Assembly: GCF_900101505.1 (NCBI RefSeq) | Contig: NZ_FMZI01000007.1 | Span: forward strand, 186,001 to 250,000 | DNA from: Antarctobacter albus | GTDB taxonomy: Bacteria > Pseudomonadota > Alphaproteobacteria > Rhodobacterales > Rhodobacteraceae | Direction: 5' to 3' | DNA length: 64,000 bases | In this document: positions 17,570 to 25,627 of the stretch, one piece after another | How the letters are laid out: each line of letters begins with the position of its first letter | Position numbering within the stretch: position 1 is the first letter of the stretch | Program-made: the position numbers and the translations under genes | Notes under the pieces: model-generated | Seen by the model: the letters and a program-made list of their open reading frames with translations, nothing else | The model's database searches: none | What the model was told of the DNA's origin: nothing

Positions 17570-18574
17570 ATGCAGGCGCCCCTGAAACTGGACGGCGACA
17601 CGGCCGTCACCGCCCCCACCCTGGCCGCGCATCTGGCGGGTTGGGCGGGCGAAGACCCCGCGCGCCGCGCGCTGGCGGCACTTCTGATCCGTCTCGCGGA
17701 GGCCAGCCTGCCGCTGGCCGCGCGGCTGGCACAGGGACACCTGACCGGCGACCCGACACATGTGATCGGCACCAACGATTCCGGCGACAAGCAGAAGGCG
17801 CTGGACATGGGCGCGCATGACCATTTCATCCGGGTCCTGCGCGACATGTCGGTGGCACGGGTCCTGTCCGAAGAGGCCGAGGAGGTCGAGACGATCGACC
17901 CGGACGGAGCATTCGACCTGGCGATGGATCCGATCGACGGGTCCGGCAGCATCGGCATCGGCGCACCGCTGGGGGCACTCTTCGCGATCTTCCCGGCAGG
18001 TGACGGTTTCCTGCGCAAGGGGCGAGAGATGATCGCCGCCTGCTACGTGTCCTTCGGGCATTCGGTCGACTTCGGTTTCAGCACCGGCGCAGGCGTCGAC
18101 ATCGCCACGCTGGACCCGGTGACAGGGGTCTTTCACGTCGACACCACGGCCGTCACGATCAAGCCGGAGACCTCGACCGTGGCCTTCAACGCCTCGAACC
18201 GGCGACGCTGGCCCGAAGTGTTGCAACGCTACACAGAGGACCTGCTGCACGGGGCCGAGGGACCGCGCGGGCGCGATTTCAACATGCGCTGGATCGCCGC
18301 CGCCGTGGGGGATCTGCACCGCATCCTGCGCCGGGGCGGGCTGTTCATGTACCCCGGCGATACGCGCCCGGGCTACGAGGACGGTTTTCTGCGGCTCGCC
18401 TACGAGGCCTTCCCGATTGCCTACCTGATCGAACAGGCGGGCGGCACGGCGACCGATGGACAGACTGCCATTCTGGACCTGTCGCCCGCCCACCTGCATG
18501 ACCGCGTGCCGCTGATCTTTGGCAGCCGCGACGAGGTCGCGACGCTCTGCGACTACCTTTCCCCTTCCGACTGA
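17570..18574 (+). CDS. fbp: Class I fructose-1,6-bisphosphatase (possible sedoheptulose bisphosphatase activity)
   Basis: 334 residues with the metal-binding LAMDPIDGSGSI motif, the upstream VLSEEAEE acidic segment and the C-terminal GGLFMYPGD motif of class I FBPase. It removes the 1-phosphate from fructose 1,6-bisphosphate; several bacterial members also use sedoheptulose 1,7-bisphosphate. Sitting four bases after tkt and just before the aldolase, it would make the erythrose 4-phosphate rearrangement irreversible. The dual activity is inference from context. Confidence 0.9.
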   Translation: MQAPLKLDGDTAVTAPTLAAHLAGWAGEDPARRALAALLIRLAEASLPLAARLAQGHLTGDPTHVIGTNDSGDKQKALDMGAHDHFIRVLRDMSVARVLSEEAEEVETIDPDGAFDLAMDPIDGSGSIGIGAPLGALFAIFPAGDGFLRKGREMIAACYVSFGHSVDFGFSTGAGVDIATLDPVTGVFHVDTTAVTIKPETSTVAFNASNRRRWPEVLQRYTEDLLHGAEGPRGRDFNMRWIAAAVGDLHRILRRGGLFMYPGDTRPGYEDGFLRLAYEAFPIAYLIEQAGGTATDGQTAILDLSPAHLHDRVPLIFGSRDEVATLCDYLSPSD

Positions 18575-18586
18575 CTGGAGCCCGAG

Positions 18587-19621
18587 ATGCCCCGTATCAC
18601 CCTACGCCAGCTGCTCGATCACGCGGCAGAGAACGGCTATGCCGTGCCTGCCTTCAACATGTCCAACATGGAACAGGGGTTGGCGATCATGGCCGCGGCC
18701 AATGAAACCGGGTCGCCGGTCATCCTGCAGGCCAGCCGCGGTGCGCGCAGCTATGCCAATGACACGGTGCTGGCCAATCTGATTGACGCGCTGGTGGAAA
18801 TCTACCCGCATATCCCGGTCTGCATGCACCTGGATCACGGCAACAACCTTGCCACCTGCGTCACCGCCATCCAGCACGGGTTCACCTCTGTCATGATGGA
18901 TGGTTCGCTGAAGGAAGACGGCACCACGCCCGCCGATTACGCCTATAACGTGGGGATCACCCGCGCCGTGGTCGAGATGGCCCATGCTGCCGGCGTGTCG
19001 GTCGAGGGAGAGCTGGGCGTGCTCGGATCTCTGGAAACCGGGCAGGGCGACCAGGAGGACGGGCACGGTGCGATGGGCACCCTGTCGCATGACCAGTTGC
19101 TGACCGACCCCGAAGAGGCAGAGCGTTTCGTGGCCGACACCGGCGTCGATGCACTGGCGGTGGCGATGGGCACCAGTCACGGCGCCTACAAGTTCACCCG
19201 CCAACCGGATGGGGACGTGCTGGCGATGGACGTGATCGAGGCGATCCACCAGCGCCTGCCCAACACCCACCTGGTCATGCATGGATCCTCCTCGGTGCCC
19301 GAGGAGCTGCGCCTGCTGATCAACGAGTACGGCGGCGAGATCAAGCCGACCTGGGGCGTGCCGCTGGAGGAGATCCGGCGCGGCATCCGCCACGGCGTGC
19401 GCAAGGTCAACATCGACACCGACCTGCGGCTGGCGGCCACGGCGGCGATCCGCAAGACCCTGATGAGCGCGCCCGCCGAGTTCGACCCCCGCAAGTACCT
19501 GAAACCGGCCATGGACGGCATGAAGGCGCAATGCGTCGAGAAATTCGAGGCCTTCGGAACCGCCGGCCAGGCCGAGCGCATCCGCACGCGTTCGCTGGCC
19601 GACATGGCCCTGGCCTATTGA
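18587..19621 (+). CDS. fba: Class II fructose-bisphosphate aldolase (Calvin-cycle subtype)
   Basis: 344 residues. [12 protein letters not shown] opens the barrel. Zn ligands are visible in [17 protein letters not shown] and [24 protein letters not shown] is the typical C-terminal phosphate site. It condenses dihydroxyacetone phosphate with glyceraldehyde 3-phosphate or erythrose 4-phosphate, the latter giving sedoheptulose 1,7-bisphosphate. It lies 12 bases after fbp with GGAG before the ATG. The upstream DhaKL and GlpD-like enzymes could supply dihydroxyacetone phosphate. Confidence 0.95.
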   Translation: MPRITLRQLLDHAAENGYAVPAFNMSNMEQGLAIMAAANETGSPVILQASRGARSYANDTVLANLIDALVEIYPHIPVCMHLDHGNNLATCVTAIQHGFTSVMMDGSLKEDGTTPADYAYNVGITRAVVEMAHAAGVSVEGELGVLGSLETGQGDQEDGHGAMGTLSHDQLLTDPEEAERFVADTGVDALAVAMGTSHGAYKFTRQPDGDVLAMDVIEAIHQRLPNTHLVMHGSSSVPEELRLLINEYGGEIKPTWGVPLEEIRRGIRHGVRKVNIDTDLRLAATAAIRKTLMSAPAEFDPRKYLKPAMDGMKAQCVEKFEAFGTAGQAERIRTRSLADMALAY

Positions 19622-19643
19622 TCCCCCGAAAGGAGACCGAGCT

Positions 19644-20297
19644 ATGAAATTCTTTGTGGACACTGCCAACATCGACGACATCAAGGAGCTGAACGACTAC
19701 GGACTGCTGGATGGCGTGACGACGAACCCCTCGCTGATCGCCAAGTCCGGGCGCGACTTCAAGGAGGTCATCGCGGAAATCTGCAAGGTCGTGGCAGGGC
19801 CGGTTTCGGCCGAGGTCGCGGCGATGGATTTCGACGGGATGGTCGCCGAGGGCGAGCACCTGGCGAAGATCGCCGACAACGTGGTCATCAAGCTGCCGCT
19901 GACGCTGGACGGGCTGAAGGCCTGCCGCCATTTCACGTCCAAGGGCATCAAGACGAATGTCACGCTCTGCTTCGCGGCCAACCAGGCGTTGCTGGCGGCC
20001 AAGGCGGGCGCGACCTATATCTCGCCCTTCGTCGGGCGGCTGGATGACCTGAACATCGATGGGATGGAACTGATCCACGAGATCCGCACCATCTTTGACA
20101 ACTACGGATTCAAGACGGAAATCCTGGCGGCCTCGATCCGCTCGGCCAACCACGTCAAGGAGGCCGCCATCGCGGGCGCCGACGTGGCGACGATCCCGCC
20201 GGGCGTCATCAAGGGGCTGGCGGCTCATGCGCTGACCGACAAGGGGCTGGACCAGTTCGCAAAGGACTGGGCCGCGACCGGACAATCGATCCTGTGA
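19644..20297 (+). CDS. tal: Transaldolase, short (TalC/MipB) type
   Basis: 217 residues, the length of the short transaldolase/fructose-6-phosphate aldolase family. The start [14 protein letters not shown] and [13 protein letters not shown] are diagnostic; the Schiff-base lysine lies in [20 protein letters not shown] follows. It moves three-carbon units between sedoheptulose 7-phosphate, glyceraldehyde 3-phosphate, erythrose 4-phosphate and fructose 6-phosphate. AGGAGA precedes the ATG by a normal distance. It is the last gene of tkt-fbp-fba-tal and converges on eryD with only 38 bases between stops. Confidence 0.93.
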   Translation: MKFFVDTANIDDIKELNDYGLLDGVTTNPSLIAKSGRDFKEVIAEICKVVAGPVSAEVAAMDFDGMVAEGEHLAKIADNVVIKLPLTLDGLKACRHFTSKGIKTNVTLCFAANQALLAAKAGATYISPFVGRLDDLNIDGMELIHEIRTIFDNYGFKTEILAASIRSANHVKEAAIAGADVATIPPGVIKGLAAHALTDKGLDQFAKDWAATGQSIL

Positions 20298-20335
20298 GCC
20301 ATTTGGCGGGTCCGGCGCTGTCGCGGCGGGCCTGC

Positions 20336-21292
20336 CTATTCCTCCATCAGGGTCTTGGCGGTACGTTCATCGGTGATGAGGCCCGACAATCGCCCGCTTT
20401 TCAGGATGGCCCGGATCGCGGCAACCTTTTCGGGTCCGCCTGCCAGGGCGATGATCCGGTCGTCACGGGTTTCATCCAGCGAGACCGCCAGCGTCCGCGA
20501 GGTCAGCGGCGTTTCCAGCGCCTTGCCCTCGGGGTCGAAGAAATGGCCCAGCATCTCGCCCACGCCGCCCGCCTCGGAAATCGCCTCGATCTCGGAGGGT
20601 TCGATCATGCCGGAGGTGACAAGCTGGGTTTCCGCCTCGACCGTGCCGACGCCGACGATCTTGAGCGGTGCCGTCTCGGCAAGCTGAAAGACCTCGGCCA
20701 CGCCGCGCTGCGCCAGCAGAACCTCGCGGTCCTCGGTGGTGTTGGCGAAGAAGGGGACCGGCATGACGTATGCCCGCGCGCCGGTCTTTTCGGCCAACAG
20801 ATGCATCACGTCATGCGGGTTGGCCGCAAAGTTCCGGGTCAGCCCACCCAGGAGAGAGACGAAGCTCAACCCGTTGGTGTGGAAACGGGGCATGGCGCGC
20901 ACCGCCTCGGCCAGGGTGCGACCGTGGCCGATGCCGATGGTCAGTTCCTCGCCGCTTTCCAGCCAGCGGCGCAGTCGCGATGCGCCGGCGATCCCCAGCG
21001 TGCGCAGGGGCAGGCCCTCTTCGTCCAGGTCCGGGGCGACCTCGCAGGTGTCCAGCCCGTAGCGCAGGCATAGCGCCTGTTCCAGTTCGATACACTCGAT
21101 GATCTCGCCTTCGATGCTGACCTTGACAGCGCCCTCGGCCACCGCGCGGGCGATCAGGCGATGCGCCTTGACCGATTGGACACCCAGCCGCTTGGCGACC
21201 TCTGCCTGCCGCAGGCCGCCGACGTAGTGCAGCCACGCGGCGCGGATCGACAAGGAATGCTCGGCATCGCCCGACATCCGATCTTTTGCCAT
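20336..21292 (-). CDS. eryD: SorC/DeoR-family sugar-responsive regulator, EryD-like
   Basis: 318 residues. An N-terminal helix-turn-helix occupies about 15-55 (LRQAEVAKRLGVQSVKAHRL). The SorC effector domain (PF04198, NagB-like fold) spans about 68-318 with GIGHGRTLAEA, SLLGGLTRN, VMPVPFFANTTEDRE, VTSGMIEPSE and GVGEMLGHFF. In Brucella EryD represses the ery operon and is relieved by erythritol. Here it is the last gene after ribH2 and the Fe-alcohol dehydrogenase, downstream of an FMN riboswitch. Its effector domain is closely copied at the C-terminus of the ABC ATPase at 28259-30580. Confidence 0.85.
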   Translation of the reverse strand: MAKDRMSGDAEHSLSIRAAWLHYVGGLRQAEVAKRLGVQSVKAHRLIARAVAEGAVKVSIEGEIIECIELEQALCLRYGLDTCEVAPDLDEEGLPLRTLGIAGASRLRRWLESGEELTIGIGHGRTLAEAVRAMPRFHTNGLSFVSLLGGLTRNFAANPHDVMHLLAEKTGARAYVMPVPFFANTTEDREVLLAQRGVAEVFQLAETAPLKIVGVGTVEAETQLVTSGMIEPSEIEAISEAGGVGEMLGHFFDPEGKALETPLTSRTLAVSLDETRDDRIIALAGGPEKVAAIRAILKSGRLSGLITDERTAKTLMEE

Positions 21293-21316
21293 CTCCTGTC
21301 CTCCACACTCCGGCGC

Positions 21317-22462
21317 CTAGCGCGCCCGCTCCATGATCCCGGTCAGCGCCTCGGCGTCCAGGGGGACGGGGTTGGCTTTCATCGACGAAGAGCTGGCCGC
21401 CATCCGGGCGGCCTCGGCCCTATGGTCCCCGTTCACACCCTGCGCGTCCAGTCCAGGCAGACCGGCTTGCCGCGACCAATCGGCCAGCGCCGCAAAGGCC
21501 CGCGCGGGGTCTGTATCCAGAACCCGGCCCAGGTCATCGCGCATGTCGGCAAGGCGACGGGCGGTGTCGCCTGTCGCCCGAGCCGCGTTTTCCTCAAGCA
21601 CATGAGGCAGCAGGATGCCGCAGATCGCCCCATGCGCCGCGCCGGACAGGCCGCCCAGCGGACCGGCAAGGCCGTGCACGGCCCCCAATCCCGCATTGGC
21701 CAGGGCAAGACCGCCGCACAGGCTGGTCCATGCGATCTGGTCGCGCGCGTCGGGGTCCTCTTGCCTCATCAGTGTCATCAATGCCGCCAGCCCCGAGGCA
21801 ATCGCGGGGCGGCATAGCGCATCGGTCATCGGGTTGGCGCGGGTGCAGACATAGGGTTCGATCACCTGCGTCACCGCATCCAGCCCCGAGGCCAGCGTCA
21901 CGCCGCGCGGGCAGTTGTCTGTCAGCGAAGGGTCGACAATCGCCATCCAGGGCAACATGCGCGCGTCCCGCAGGCTGACCTTGCGTTGTGCCTCCGGCAC
22001 GGCAATCACCGCGTTGCGGGTGACTTCGGCACCGGTGCCGGCGGTGGTCGGAATGGCGGCAAAGGGCAGGGGGGCGGCGTTCAGCGGCAGGCCCTTGCCG
22101 ACCACCTCCAGGTGATCCAGCAGGGGGCGCGTGGCGGGGACCAGGGCCGCGATGGCCTTGCCCGCGTCAATTACGGCGCCGCCGCCAAGGGCTATGACCA
22201 CCTGCGCCGCGCTGGCGCGGGCGGCTGTCACGCCCGCCTCGATCATCGCAAGGTCGGGTTCTGCCGCGACGCTGAGACGGTCGACGGAGCAGCCTTCAGC
22301 CTCCAGCGCGGCCGACAGCCAGTCGGCCCGCGCCGGGGTGCCGCCCTGGACCAGCAGCACGCGCTGCCCCCGGGCGGCCAGGTCGGGCACTGCCCGCCCG
22401 GCCTCGCCCCGGCCAAAGCGGATTTGCGTGGCCGTGGCAAAGGAGAAGGCAGGCAGGGACAT
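21317..22462 (-). CDS. Iron-type alcohol dehydrogenase with a His-to-Gln metal-site change
   Basis: 381 residues of the Fe-ADH/glycerol dehydrogenase superfamily: VVIALGGGAVIDAGKA nucleotide motif, IPTTAGTGAEVT, and GLDAVTQVIEPYV. In the classical metal site the last motif reads DAxxHxxE; here Asp195 is kept but the His four residues later is Gln199. The later ligands appear present (VHGLAGPLGGLSGAAHG). This variant recurs in one branch of the family as I recall it, so the enzyme may still be active, perhaps with another metal. The substrate is unknown; a polyol or erythrulose fits the locus. Its SD (GGAGG) lies inside the end of ribH2. Confidence 0.82.
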   Translation of the reverse strand: MSLPAFSFATATQIRFGRGEAGRAVPDLAARGQRVLLVQGGTPARADWLSAALEAEGCSVDRLSVAAEPDLAMIEAGVTAARASAAQVVIALGGGAVIDAGKAIAALVPATRPLLDHLEVVGKGLPLNAAPLPFAAIPTTAGTGAEVTRNAVIAVPEAQRKVSLRDARMLPWMAIVDPSLTDNCPRGVTLASGLDAVTQVIEPYVCTRANPMTDALCRPAIASGLAALMTLMRQEDPDARDQIAWTSLCGGLALANAGLGAVHGLAGPLGGLSGAAHGAICGILLPHVLEENAARATGDTARRLADMRDDLGRVLDTDPARAFAALADWSRQAGLPGLDAQGVNGDHRAEAARMAASSSSMKANPVPLDAEALTGIMERAR

Positions 22463-22465
22463 GGT

Positions 22466-22903
22466 TCAGACCTCCAGCTTGGCAATCATCAGGACCGCAT
22501 CCGCCGCTTCCGCGCCCTTCTTGACGAAATGGTCGCGGTAAAAGCCGACATGTTCCTCGGTCGGCTGGAAGTGATGCGGTGTCAGCGAGACCGAGAAGGT
22601 CGGGACGCCGGTTTCCAGTTGCGCCGTCATCAGCCCGTCAACAACCGCCTGGGCGACGAAGTCATGGCGGTATATCCCGCCATCGACCACAAGCGCGGCG
22701 CAGACCACGGCGTCATACTTGCCGCTCTGCCCCAGCTTCTTGGCCAAGAGCGGCATCTCGAAGGCGCCGGGCACGTCAAAGGGCGTGACCGTGGCGGGCG
22801 CCCCGGCCTCTCCGATACGTTGTTCGAACCCGACCAGCGCATTGTCGACGATATCGGCGTGCCAACGGGCCTTGATGAAGGCGATTTTCAGTGTTTCAGA
22901 CAT
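22466..22903 (-). CDS. ribH2: 6,7-dimethyl-8-ribityllumazine synthase, RibH2 type
   Basis: 145 residues with the lumazine synthase pattern: IAFIKARWHADIV, VPGAFEMPLLAKKL, and GGIYRHDFVAQAVVDGL, where RibH1-type enzymes usually have G-T-H-FE. It joins 5-amino-6-ribitylamino-uracil and dihydroxybutanone phosphate in riboflavin synthesis. The decameric RibH2 form, described in Brucella and Mesorhizobium, is riboswitch-controlled. That is so here too, with a complete RFN element upstream. Its place between eryC and eryD makes sense because EryB and the other GlpD-like oxidase need FAD. Confidence 0.92.
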   Translation of the reverse strand: MSETLKIAFIKARWHADIVDNALVGFEQRIGEAGAPATVTPFDVPGAFEMPLLAKKLGQSGKYDAVVCAALVVDGGIYRHDFVAQAVVDGLMTAQLETGVPTFSVSLTPHHFQPTEEHVGFYRDHFVKKGAEAADAVLMIAKLEV

Positions 22904-22935
22904 GGAACCATCCTTTGCGTTTCACAAATGGTCCC
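22904..22935 (-). promoter_or_regulatory. Putative translation-blocking hairpin of the FMN riboswitch
   Basis: On the minus strand GGGACCAT (22935-22928) can pair with ATGGTTCC (22911-22904), one G-U pair, leaving the AAAGGA ribosome site at the edge of the 16-base loop just before the ribH2 ATG. A second hairpin, GCCATCCG/CGGATGGC at 22944-22966, lies between it and the aptamer. No U-run follows either, so control of translation is more likely than termination. Confidence 0.5.
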
Positions 22936-22976
22936 AAGGCGATGCCATCCGCGCAGGCCGGATGGCCCGTCGGCTG

Positions 22977-23107
22977 GTTCTCTTCCATCCGGACTATTAC
23001 CGTCGGCCCCGGAATTTCACCGGTGTCTGCTGGACCCTTCCGGATTTCCCCGAAAGGCGCTCGCGGGCTGTCACCGCCGGTGGGGAATTGCACCCCGCCC
23101 TGAGAAC
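22977..23107 (-). ncRNA. FMN riboswitch (RFN element) upstream of ribH2
   Basis: The conserved RFN blocks appear in order on the minus strand: GGGCGGGGTGCAATTCCCCA, CCGGCGGTGACAGCCCGCGA, GGTGAAATTCCGGGGCCGAC, and AATAGTCCGGATGGAAGAGA. The closing P1 stem pairs GTTCTC (23107-23102) with GAGAAC (22982-22977). It begins 75 bases after the eryC stop, so transcripts from the eryA promoter would run into it. FMN binding should shut down ribH2 and possibly the genes behind it. Confidence 0.95.
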
Positions 23108-23181
23108 GCGGCAAGGTTTGGCGGCATGCGGCGGAAAAGGCAAGCATCTTTGCGACAGGTTCGCGATATCGGCGACCCCGG

Positions 23182-24114
23182 TCAGACATTCAGGTCGTTC
23201 ACCCCACTGTCGATATGCGGCGCCCAAAAAGCCACGCTTTCGGCGATCTGGGGGATCACCTGGCGGTCGTTCGGCTCGCGCTCCTTGAAGGACAGTTCAA
23301 GGCAGATCTCATTGTCGACGGCGCCGCCCTCGGCAAAGGCCTTGAGCAGCGGATCGGGCTGAATCGCGCCCTTGGCGTTGAACTCGGCGGTAAAGGGGCG
23401 GTGCCCGGACTTGTCCATCATCGACTGCTTGATGTGAATGATCGGGCTGACCTTCGGCACCGCGCGGGCCCAGGCGTATGGATCGGTGTCATCCGGGTTG
23501 GGCGAGGTCACGTCGCCGTGGTCGATATCGGCCATCATCCACATCGGGACGGCCATGTTTGCGGCGGTCAGGCGGTCCTGCAGCTTGATGCATTCGGCGA
23601 TGGTTTCGCCGAATTCGCGGCCAACGCTCATGGGCTCCCAGAAGACATAGTCGAGCCCGGCGCCCTGGGCGTGTTCGGCGACCTCGGCCCAGCAGTCGAT
23701 GGCGATCTGCAAAAGGTCCTCGCGCCGGGCGGGGTCGTCGTAGTCCCGATAGGTGAAGATCGCGAATTGCGTGCCGACGGAGGTGCCGCCAAGGTCGCCG
23801 ATGATATCGGCGAAGGTCTTGAACCAGTCGACGTAATAGCGCCGCACGTCGCGGTCGGGATGGCCAAAGTGGTTGAGCCGCCCGTAAGGCCCGGTCATCC
23901 CGCTGGTCACGCGGGCGCCGGTGCGCGTCAGCGCCGCGCCCATCTGCCGGGTCAGACGCCGGATCACGGGGGCGGGCCAGCTGGGGTTGATGAACTCATG
24001 CGTCAGCTGGATGTCCCTGATCCGGATGTCGCGCGCGATGGCGTCGATCAGGTCGTCCGGTTCGGCAAAACGGTTCACCAGCGGGTTGGTGTTCAGTGAA
24101 AGCGTCAGCGCCAT
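23182..24114 (-). CDS. eryC: EryC-like tetrulose-phosphate racemase, TIM-barrel family
   Basis: 310 residues, matching Brucella EryC in length and place. It is a TIM-barrel protein of the xylose-isomerase-like superfamily: it begins MALTLSLNTNPLVNRFAEPD, with FINPSWPAPVIRRLTRQMG and later EPMSVGREFGETIAEC and MADIDHGDVTSP carrying acidic and His residues suitable for a metal site. EryC was shown in Brucella to act on the tetrulose phosphate made by EryB. The ATG at 24114 lies one base after the eryB stop, with AGGAGG upstream. Confidence 0.85.
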   Translation of the reverse strand: MALTLSLNTNPLVNRFAEPDDLIDAIARDIRIRDIQLTHEFINPSWPAPVIRRLTRQMGAALTRTGARVTSGMTGPYGRLNHFGHPDRDVRRYYVDWFKTFADIIGDLGGTSVGTQFAIFTYRDYDDPARREDLLQIAIDCWAEVAEHAQGAGLDYVFWEPMSVGREFGETIAECIKLQDRLTAANMAVPMWMMADIDHGDVTSPNPDDTDPYAWARAVPKVSPIIHIKQSMMDKSGHRPFTAEFNAKGAIQPDPLLKAFAEGGAVDNEICLELSFKEREPNDRQVIPQIAESVAFWAPHIDSGVNDLNV

Positions 24115-24115
24115 G

Positions 24116-25624
24116 TCACGCGGCCTCCTGCCGGGCATCGAACCAGGCGGCAAAGGCGGCCTGCTCGGCCTCGGTCAGGTGCAGGCGGTGCTTTGTTCTC
24201 CGCCACAGGATGTCCTCGGCGGTCTGCGCCCATTCGTGGTTCACCAGATAGGTTACCTCGGCCTCATAAAGCTGGCCGCCAAAGTGCTGCCCCAACCCCT
24301 CCAGCGAGGTCGCATCGCCAGCGATCTGGCGCACCCGGCTGCCGTAGCAGCGCCCGTAGTGGCGGCGCAACTCGCGCGGCATCCAGGGATACTCCTGCTT
24401 CATCGTGTTGCGGAACTGTTCGTAGTCGGCGTTTTTCAGGTCGCCGCCGGGCAGGGGGGCATTTTCGGTCCAGTCCCCGCCCATCCTGGGAAAGAACTTT
24501 TCGATCTTGTGCATCCCGCGCTCTGCCAGCTCGCGGAAGGTGGTGATCTTGCCGCCAAAGATGTTCAGGAGCGGCGCGCCGCCGGTTTCGTCCACGTCAA
24601 AGACGTAGTCGCGTGTCACCGCAGAGGGGTTGCCCTGCCCGTCATCGAACAGGGGTCGCACGCCGGAAAAGGTGGTTTCCACGTCTTCGCGTGTCAGCTC
24701 TTCCTTAAAGTAGCGGTTCACGGCGTCGATCAGGTATTGCACCTCGCTCTCGTCGGCGGTCACGTCCTCTGCCCGGCCGTCATAGGCGATGTCGGTGGTG
24801 CCGATCAGGGCCTTGTCGCGCTCGTAGGGGTTGATGAAGATCACCCGCTTGTCGTGGTTCTGGACCAGGTAGGCGTTCTCACCCTTCCAGAACTTGGGCA
24901 CGATGATGTGGCTGCCCTTGACCAGCCGGACGTTGCGTGCGCTGTTCGAACCGGCCACCCGGGTCACCACGTCCGTCACCCAGGGGCCGGCGGCGTTGAC
25001 CAGCAGCTTGGCCTCGAATTCCCGCGTCTCGCCGGTGACGGAGTTTTTCGTCGTCACCCGCCATGCGCCGTTTTCGCGTCGCGCCGAGATGCAGGGCGAG
25101 CGGGTCAGGACCTCGGCCCCGCGTTCCGCCGCGTCGACCGCGTTCAGCACCACGAGCCGCGCATCATCGACCCAGCAGTCCGAGTATTCGAAGCCGCGTG
25201 TATAGGTGTCCTTGATTGCCGCGCCCTCGGGGTCGCGGCGCAGGTCCAGCGTTCGGGTGCCCGGCAGTTTCTTGCGCCCGCCCAAGTGATCGTACAGAAA
25301 CAGGCCCAGCCGCACCAACCAGGCAGGCCGGTCCTGGGGGCTGTGCGGCAGGACAAAGCGCATCGGCCAGATGATGTGCGGCGCGTTCTTCATCAGCACT
25401 TCGCGTTCGATCAGCGCCTCGCGCACCAGCCGGAACTCGTAGTATTCAAGGTAGCGCAATCCGCCGTGGACCAGTTTGCCGGACCGGGACGATGTGCCCT
25501 CGGCCAGGTCGTCCTTTTCGCAGAGCACGACGCTCAGGCCCCGGCCGGCGGCGTCGCGGGCAATGCCCGCGCCGTTGATGCCGCCGCCGATCACGAAGAG
25601 GTCGACCTTGGAAATATCTGTCAT
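24116..25624 (-). CDS. eryB: EryB-like FAD-dependent erythritol-4-phosphate dehydrogenase
   Basis: 502 residues of the GlpD family: FAD loop LFVIGGGINGAGIARDAAG, GTSSRSGKLVHGGLRYLEYY, LLVNAAGPWVTDV, KGSHIIVPKF and ALIGTTDIAYDG. Length, order (A-B-C) and spacing match the Brucella eryB gene, whose product oxidises erythritol 4-phosphate to the 3-keto phosphate and feeds the quinone pool. It follows eryA after three bases with AAGGAG before the ATG. Plain glycerol-3-phosphate dehydrogenase is the alternative, but the operon argues for EryB. Confidence 0.87.
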   Translation of the reverse strand: MTDISKVDLFVIGGGINGAGIARDAAGRGLSVVLCEKDDLAEGTSSRSGKLVHGGLRYLEYYEFRLVREALIEREVLMKNAPHIIWPMRFVLPHSPQDRPAWLVRLGLFLYDHLGGRKKLPGTRTLDLRRDPEGAAIKDTYTRGFEYSDCWVDDARLVVLNAVDAAERGAEVLTRSPCISARRENGAWRVTTKNSVTGETREFEAKLLVNAAGPWVTDVVTRVAGSNSARNVRLVKGSHIIVPKFWKGENAYLVQNHDKRVIFINPYERDKALIGTTDIAYDGRAEDVTADESEVQYLIDAVNRYFKEELTREDVETTFSGVRPLFDDGQGNPSAVTRDYVFDVDETGGAPLLNIFGGKITTFRELAERGMHKIEKFFPRMGGDWTENAPLPGGDLKNADYEQFRNTMKQEYPWMPRELRRHYGRCYGSRVRQIAGDATSLEGLGQHFGGQLYEAEVTYLVNHEWAQTAEDILWRRTKHRLHLTEAEQAAFAAWFDARQEAA

Positions 25625-25627
25625 CTC

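Noticed and set aside
15535-20297. Calvin-cycle (cbb) operon
   Set aside because: Transketolase, FBPase and aldolase resemble cbb genes, but RuBisCO, phosphoribulokinase and a CbbR-type LysR regulator are missing and the neighbour is a DeoR gene.
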